From assembly GCA_009774245.1 (NCBI GenBank), contig VSNM01000015.1, positions 1 through 64,000 of the forward strand: DNA of 64,000 nt, given 5' to 3'. The stretch comes from Lachnospiraceae bacterium (GTDB taxonomy: Bacteria; Bacillota; Clostridia; Lachnospirales; Lachnospiraceae). The position numbers and the translations under genes were made by a program. The notes below the pieces were generated by a model. The model saw only the letters and a list, made by a program, of their open reading frames with translations. It did not search any database and had not been told where the DNA came from. Positions 60,049-64,000 of this stretch are shown in pieces (the stretch's first letter is position 1; every line of letters begins with the position of its first letter).

Positions 60049-60990
60049 CTATTCCTCATCGTCCTCGCGCGGTTTTGACAGCGAATTCTGCACGCGCTGG
60101 TACAGCTCCTGCGCGGCGTTGTAGCCCATCTTCTTCTGACGGTAGTTGACTGCTGCCGACTCACATATAATCGCAAGATTCCGCCCCGGCCGGATTGGAA
60201 TATTGTGACACACGATCTTATTACCAAGATATTCCGTATAGTTTTCTTCCAGACCTAACCGGTCATATTTCTTCTCCTTATCCCAGTCCTCCAGACGGAT
60301 GACCAGATTGATATTGGTGGTGTCCATAACGCTCTGTACACCGTACAGTGTCTTGACGTCGATGATACCGATACCGCGCAGCTCGATAAAGTGGCGCGTA
60401 ATGTCAGGCGCAGAGCCGATCAGCGTATCGTCACTCACCTTTCTGATCTCCACGACATCATCCGACACCAGACGGTGACCGCGCTTGATCAGCTCCAGAG
60501 CCGCCTCGCTCTTACCGATGCCGCTCTCGCCGGTGATCAGCACACCCTCGCCGTAGACGTCCACCAGCACACCGTGGACTGAGATGCAGGGCGCCAGCTT
60601 GACATTCAACCATCGAATGATCTCTGCCTCAAACGCTGATGTTGTCTTCTCCGTCACCAGCAGGGGTACGTTGTTTTTCACCGCGATCTCCATGAACATC
60701 TCATCGGGATGAAGTCCCCTGCAGAAGATGATGCAGGGCGCTTTCTCGGATATTACCCGGGGGTACACCTCCTTCTTTCTCTCCTCGGGAAGATTTTCCA
60801 TATAGGAAAACTCCACAAACCCGATAATCTGGGGCCTCGTCTCCTCAAAATGCTCAAAATACCCTGCCAGCTGCAGCGCCGGCCTGTTGATGTCCGGCTG
60901 ATGAATCTTAATGTTCTCCACATTGATCTGCGGCGTGAGATTTTTGAGCTTAAACTTTTCTATTACTCGTTCAATACTTACACTTGCCAT
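60049..60990 (-). CDS. hprK: HPr kinase/phosphorylase
   Basis: A 313-aa bifunctional enzyme that phosphorylates HPr on Ser46 and removes it. The C-terminal catalytic domain has Walker A GESGIGKSE (~residue 155), HprK signature LELIKRGHRLVSDDVVE, and IELRGIGIIDVKTLYG. It controls CcpA-dependent carbon repression, in keeping with the cre site at ackA. ATG 60990 has GGAAAGGGA. Confidence 0.97.
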   Translation of the reverse strand: MASVSIERVIEKFKLKNLTPQINVENIKIHQPDINRPALQLAGYFEHFEETRPQIIGFVEFSYMENLPEERKKEVYPRVISEKAPCIIFCRGLHPDEMFMEIAVKNNVPLLVTEKTTSAFEAEIIRWLNVKLAPCISVHGVLVDVYGEGVLITGESGIGKSEAALELIKRGHRLVSDDVVEIRKVSDDTLIGSAPDITRHFIELRGIGIIDVKTLYGVQSVMDTTNINLVIRLEDWDKEKKYDRLGLEENYTEYLGNKIVCHNIPIRPGRNLAIICESAAVNYRQKKMGYNAAQELYQRVQNSLSKPREDDEE

Positions 60991-61061
60991 ATGATTTTCC
61001 CTTTCCGATATAGATTTGATTTTATTTTACCATATTTTATACAGAGTTTCCATGAAAATAA

Positions 61062-62255
61062 TCAGAAAATAAAATAGCATTCCCCCGAAAACCACATATA
61101 ATACATGAGTCCGGTCACTATTACGCTGATGTTCATGACAACCGTCCTGACAGTCTGCCTGCTGCGCAGCAGCTCATACAGCGCGATATACGTGGCGAAA
61201 TTCCCCATGATATAGCGCGCGATCGCGATGGCGTCCGTCCTGAGTGAGATGCCGACCGCCAGAAAGCCAAAGATGGCTGCCGTATACTGCCTGCGATAGC
61301 ACAGATAGCCGAACAATCCGATTCCGAATATCGCATACAGAGCCCAGTACTGCGACGATGTTCCGCTTCCGGAGTTGATCAGGTTGTAATACAATGTCCG
61401 CAGGATACCGTCGTAAGAATTGTGCCAGGCGACCTGTATATGCGCACTCGCCCACACATCGCCAGTCAACCGGTAGAGATAATAGAAATATCCAAAGATT
61501 CCCAGAGGACAGATCAGTATCTCAAACAGGCGCAACGGCTGCAAAAGGATATTTTTGATAAAGTCCACTATATTTTTCCAGCTAAATTTCCATCCATAGT
61601 CGGCCTCATACATGAAAAGCAGCAGCGAAAATACCAGAAATACACCGGCTATTCTGGTGAAAGCCGCCAGAAAAGCCGCAATGGATGCGGGCAGGAACTT
61701 CTTCCGGCCGCAAAAGTAAAAGAAACAGGCTGTAAACATCATAAACATCGCTTCTGTGTAAGTCATCGAGAAATAGATCGTGTGCGGCGCAAAAAAGATC
61801 AGAAACGCCATAAAATATCCCTCATCCTCGGGATGCCTTGTCCGCACCGCCTTCACACTCACAAATCCGGCGATCAGCGCACACAGATTTGACACCAGGA
61901 TACCAACCTGGTTTGTGGTAAAATGATCCGGCATCAATCCCTTGACAAACCGCACGACAATCGGATAAAAAGGATAAAATGCATAGTTTGCGTATCCGGT
62001 CACACTGTTTGGTATCGCCTGATAGCCGTTTTCCACAATATCCACATACCACACCGCATCATACTTATAGAGCAAATCCCACGTCTTGGTGTACACGTTT
62101 GCCGCATAATCGTAAGCGCACGCCACGAATGTCAATAACATCCTTGATAGGACAAACAGGGCGAACACTGTCACAAATATCCGCACATTTTCTTTTACAT
62201 TTTCTTTTGCACTCATTTTCAGACGTCTCATCAATTCATTTTTATTCGTTTCCAT
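61062..62255 (-). CDS. PIG-V-like mannosyltransferase membrane protein
   Basis: A 397-aa polytopic protein (~10 TM segments). The motif TWDLLYKYDAVWYVDIVENGYQ, with an early loop Asp (YDAVWY), matches the PIG-V/GPI mannosyltransferase 2 family of GT-C enzymes. It would transfer a sugar from a polyprenyl-phosphate donor outside the cell. GGTAAGAGG precedes ATG 62255. A 52-aa membrane protein gene lies 24 bases upstream. Confidence 0.82.
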   Translation of the reverse strand: METNKNELMRRLKMSAKENVKENVRIFVTVFALFVLSRMLLTFVACAYDYAANVYTKTWDLLYKYDAVWYVDIVENGYQAIPNSVTGYANYAFYPFYPIVVRFVKGLMPDHFTTNQVGILVSNLCALIAGFVSVKAVRTRHPEDEGYFMAFLIFFAPHTIYFSMTYTEAMFMMFTACFFYFCGRKKFLPASIAAFLAAFTRIAGVFLVFSLLLFMYEADYGWKFSWKNIVDFIKNILLQPLRLFEILICPLGIFGYFYYLYRLTGDVWASAHIQVAWHNSYDGILRTLYYNLINSGSGTSSQYWALYAIFGIGLFGYLCYRRQYTAAIFGFLAVGISLRTDAIAIARYIMGNFATYIALYELLRSRQTVRTVVMNISVIVTGLMYYMWFSGECYFIF

Positions 62256-62279
62256 AATAATCCTCTTACCTACCTGTCC

Positions 62280-62438
62280 TTAATACGGCCACTGCGAGAT
62301 TGTGTGCTCGATATAGTATGCCCTGTATTCATCGGATACCTGCGGCTGAAAGCCTAGATAGATGACATACAGATAAAACAATACCAGGCAGCCGCTCGCC
62401 GCATACAGAAGCACCTTCGCCACCAGATTATTTTTCAT
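62280..62438 (-). CDS. Small membrane protein upstream of mannosyltransferase
   Basis: A 52-aa protein: one TM (AKVLLYAASGCLVLFYLYVIY) and a tail with LGFQPQVSDEYRAYYIEHTI ending WPY. AGAGGGGGAC precedes ATG 62438. It is 24 bases before the mannosyltransferase start, so the two are surely co-transcribed. Function unknown; possibly a small partner of the GT-C enzyme. Confidence 0.75.
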   Translation of the reverse strand: MKNNLVAKVLLYAASGCLVLFYLYVIYLGFQPQVSDEYRAYYIEHTISQWPY

Positions 62439-62518
62439 AAATTGTCCCCCTCTTCCTATTTACATGTACCACTACTGTTAGAGTACTCTTTACCTCCCTG
62501 CTTGTCAAGCTACACAAT

Positions 62519-62602
62519 CAAGTAGCGGAATGCACTTCTCCGCTACTTGCCGCGCGCCCCGTGCGCCGCTCAGCGGCTTATTTCCTCTGCACGGGGCTGC
62601 GC
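62519..62602 (+). repeat. Gene-end hairpin repeat, copy D
   Basis: H1 62519-62549 (CAAGTAGCGGA, loop ATGCACTTC, TCCGCTACTTG) and H2 62553-62602 (GCCCCGTGC / GCACGGGGC arms, inner GCCGCTCAGCGGC, TTATTTCCTCT). The G-to-A change in the first stem (CGAG to CAAG) is matched by CTCG to CTTG. Followed by the terminator hairpin H3. Confidence 0.8.
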
Positions 62603-62607
62603 ATAAA

Positions 62608-62656
62608 AGGAACACCGTTTGAATCAACCAAACGAATTGATTCAAACGGTGTTCCT
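62608..62656 (-). terminator. Terminator of the 65-aa gene (H3 of repeat D)
   Basis: AGGAACACCGTTTGAATCAA pairs fully with TTGATTCAAACGGTGTTCCT around a 9-base loop. On the minus strand it is followed by TTTT, so it ends the small gene at 62669-62866, 12 bases beyond its stop. Confidence 0.85.
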
Positions 62657-62668
62657 GAGTACTCCGGA

Positions 62669-62866
62669 TTATCTGAGAACCGGCCGATTTTTGATATTCA
62701 GCGCGCAGCCGTCGTAATATGGCTTTCTGCTGAACGCCGCCCTGGCCTCCGGCGCTATCCCACCAGTCCGGATATCCTTCTCCGTAACCTTCCTATACTC
62801 TGACATCTCTCTCTCAATGTAGGCATTTACAACGCGTGCCGCCTCTTTTCCGTACATTAAATCCAT
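62669..62866 (-). CDS. Uncharacterised 65-aa protein
   Basis: A small basic protein: MDLMYGKEAARVVNAYIEREMSEYRKVT at the N-terminus (read as MDLMYGKEAARVV then NAYIEREM), ending LNIKNRPVLR. No family recognised. A strong GGGGGGAG site at 6 bases, its own terminator and a run of sensible codons make it a real gene. No signal peptide or TM. Confidence 0.75.
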   Translation of the reverse strand: MDLMYGKEAARVVNAYIEREMSEYRKVTEKDIRTGGIAPEARAAFSRKPYYDGCALNIKNRPVLR

Positions 62867-63066
62867 ATAAACTCCCCCCTCGATACGTTTTTATTTTGTC
62901 TGCTTGACTTCATATAGATTTTTATATAATATTTTCATTTTCAGACGGACTGGTAACGATTCCGTCAGACTATTTATAGCATACTATTTTTCTTTTTTCA
63001 ATACCTTTTTGTGCAAATTTTATAATTTTTTGTTGAATTTGGAAAATTTTAGTCTATTATGTCCTA

Positions 63067-63226
63067 GAGCGTGTTTGAAAAATCATTCCCATCATCTGCA
63101 CGCCCCACTTTGCGTGATATTTGCACCAAATTCAGGTTACATAGCCCGCTATGCGCCCTTCATTTGGTACAAATCTCCCACAAATTGTGACGCACATCTG
63201 ACGGAAAGCATTTTTCAAACACACTC
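63067..63226. mobile_element. MITE-like palindromic element with TA flanks
   Basis: A 160-bp imperfect palindrome; ends GAGCGTGTTTGAAAAAT and ATTTTTCAAACACACTC, arms of about 80 bases at roughly 70% identity by eye, and TA on both flanks (63065-63066, 63227-63228). No coding sequence. The rest of the ~500-base gap (62867-63364) is AT-rich; I see nothing else except a ribosome site before 63365. Confidence 0.75.
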
Positions 63227-63364
63227 TATGGCGGGATTTTTTCAAAATGATCTAAAGTTTCTGCCCTATCATGACGATATAAACTTAAAACTAGTATTTC
63301 TCAATTTAGAATACTGCCACGGAGGGAAGGTTTTTATTTATTTTAGGAAGGGAAGGGATACCAT

Positions 63365-64000
63365 ATGAGTTTATCAGGAATCGGAAATAGTAATGTAACA
63401 GATCTGTATGCACTTGAGGCAGAAAAGAAAGAGAGCGCTGCTTCGGCAAATGAGACATCAAAGGTTGATACTTCGAAAAATGACACCGACAAAACAGACA
63501 AAAACAGCAACGGCGCTGCCGTGTACGACAAGCGGAAACTGTCAGAGGATGACAGAAAGACGATCGTGGCGCAGCTCAAGGCTGATCAGGAGAAGCGTCA
63601 GTCGCAGCTGACCGATCTCGTACATAGCATGCTCAATACCCAGACGAACACCTTTGGTCAGGCGAACAACATCTGGCAGTTTCTGGCAAAGGGTGAGTAC
63701 ACCGTCGATGCCGCTACACAGAAAAAGGCCCAGGAGGCAATCTCCGAGGATGGATACTGGGGTGTGAAACAGACCTCAGACCGCATCGTATCCTTTGCGA
63801 CAGCGCTTGCAGGCAATGATTCCACACAGCTTGAGAAAATGCGCGACGCTTTCTTAAAGGGATACAAGCAGGCTGAGAAGACATGGGGCGGCAAGCTCCC
63901 TGACATCTCACAGAGAACTTACGATGCAGTTCTTGAGAAATTAGACAAACTGATGAAGCCTGAGACAGAGACTCCGGAGAAAGATACTGTCACGACGACT
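63365..64000 (+). CDS. Uncharacterised protein, 3' end outside window
   Basis: A frame open from ATG 63365 (AGGAAGGGAAGGG upstream) to the window end: at least 212 residues. The first ~60 residues are a charged Ser/Asn/Lys linker; the following helical region has QSQLTDLVHSML, GYWGVKQTSDRIVSFATALAG and WGGKLPDISQRTYDAVLEKL, then an acidic, Pro/Thr-rich tail. I have an impression of a conserved clostridial family with the GYWGVxQTSxRI block but will not name it. No signal peptide. Confidence 0.85.
   Translation, partial: MSLSGIGNSNVTDLYALEAEKKESAASANETSKVDTSKNDTDKTDKNSNGAAVYDKRKLSEDDRKTIVAQLKADQEKRQSQLTDLVHSMLNTQTNTFGQANNIWQFLAKGEYTVDAATQKKAQEAISEDGYWGVKQTSDRIVSFATALAGNDSTQLEKMRDAFLKGYKQAEKTWGGKLPDISQRTYDAVLEKLDKLMKPETETPEKDTVTTT

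Overview
The window is a piece of chromosome from an anaerobic, spore-forming and probably motile member of the Lachnospiraceae (Bacillota, Clostridia). This rests on gene content, not on a search. Rubrerythrin and rubredoxin sit next to a PerR-type regulator. There is a T-box-controlled short (archaeal-type) prolyl-tRNA synthetase, acetate kinase with a cre site, the run hprK - ROK kinase - murB - rapZ - whiA, SpoIID/SpoIIQ-like proteins, DUF4317 and DUF5722 proteins, and a chemotaxis receptor. No rRNA, tRNA, CRISPR array, intact transposase or prophage was seen.

Layout. 0-9 kb is transport: a five-gene GntR/ABC operon (minus strand) whose promoter -10 lies inside a 32-bp perfect palindrome; a short DUF4317 gene; and a three-gene ABC exporter operon behind a roughly 400-nt leader holding a 30-codon ORF, a long hairpin and a terminator (candidate attenuator). 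9-19 kb is mostly housekeeping: VanZ-like protein, tandem hemerythrin, ackA, proS with T-box, polysaccharide deacetylase, MecA-like adaptor, RluA-type pseudouridine synthase and a two-component system. 19-21 kb is an oxidative-stress group (PerR, rubrerythrin, rubredoxin), with a 153-bp MITE-like element in the perR leader. 21-25 kb is a decaying island: an ABC exporter, a BrnT toxin remnant, a structured repeat, and an AAA/PD-(D/E)XK gene broken by one in-frame stop.

26-46 kb is the most distinctive region. A minus-strand cluster encodes two adenylating ligases, two acyl carrier proteins, a split transketolase, an SDR reductase, a GNAT-like transferase, an MBOAT acyltransferase and a large SGNH protein with FAM3/ILEI-like repeats. 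It looks like an elaborated relative of the Dlt system: an acyl or aminoacyl group is made on carrier proteins and passed across the membrane to a surface polymer. Paralogous secreted DUF5722 (glycosidase-like) proteins lie on both sides, with secreted Ser-rich, SH3 and inactive C39-like proteins nearby. 46-51 kb holds a methyltransferase, a chemotaxis receptor fused to PilZ, and a second GntR/ABC operon. 51-61 kb holds murI, an amidohydrolase, SpoIIQ/SpoIID-like proteins, a lipid kinase, whiA, rapZ, murB, a ROK glucokinase and hprK. The end has a PIG-V-like mannosyltransferase, two very small genes, a second MITE-like palindrome with TA flanks, and a gene that runs off the window.

Two non-coding themes run through the window. 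One is a family of modular hairpin repeats at gene 3' ends (about 5.9, 22.8, 41.1, 52.0 and 62.5 kb, a relative at 59.9 kb) whose stems change in a compensating way while a loop stays constant. The other is a pair of palindromic MITE-like elements flanked by TA. Starts were moved from the longest ORF where a Shine-Dalgarno sequence, an overlap with the upstream stop, or family N-termini argued for it.
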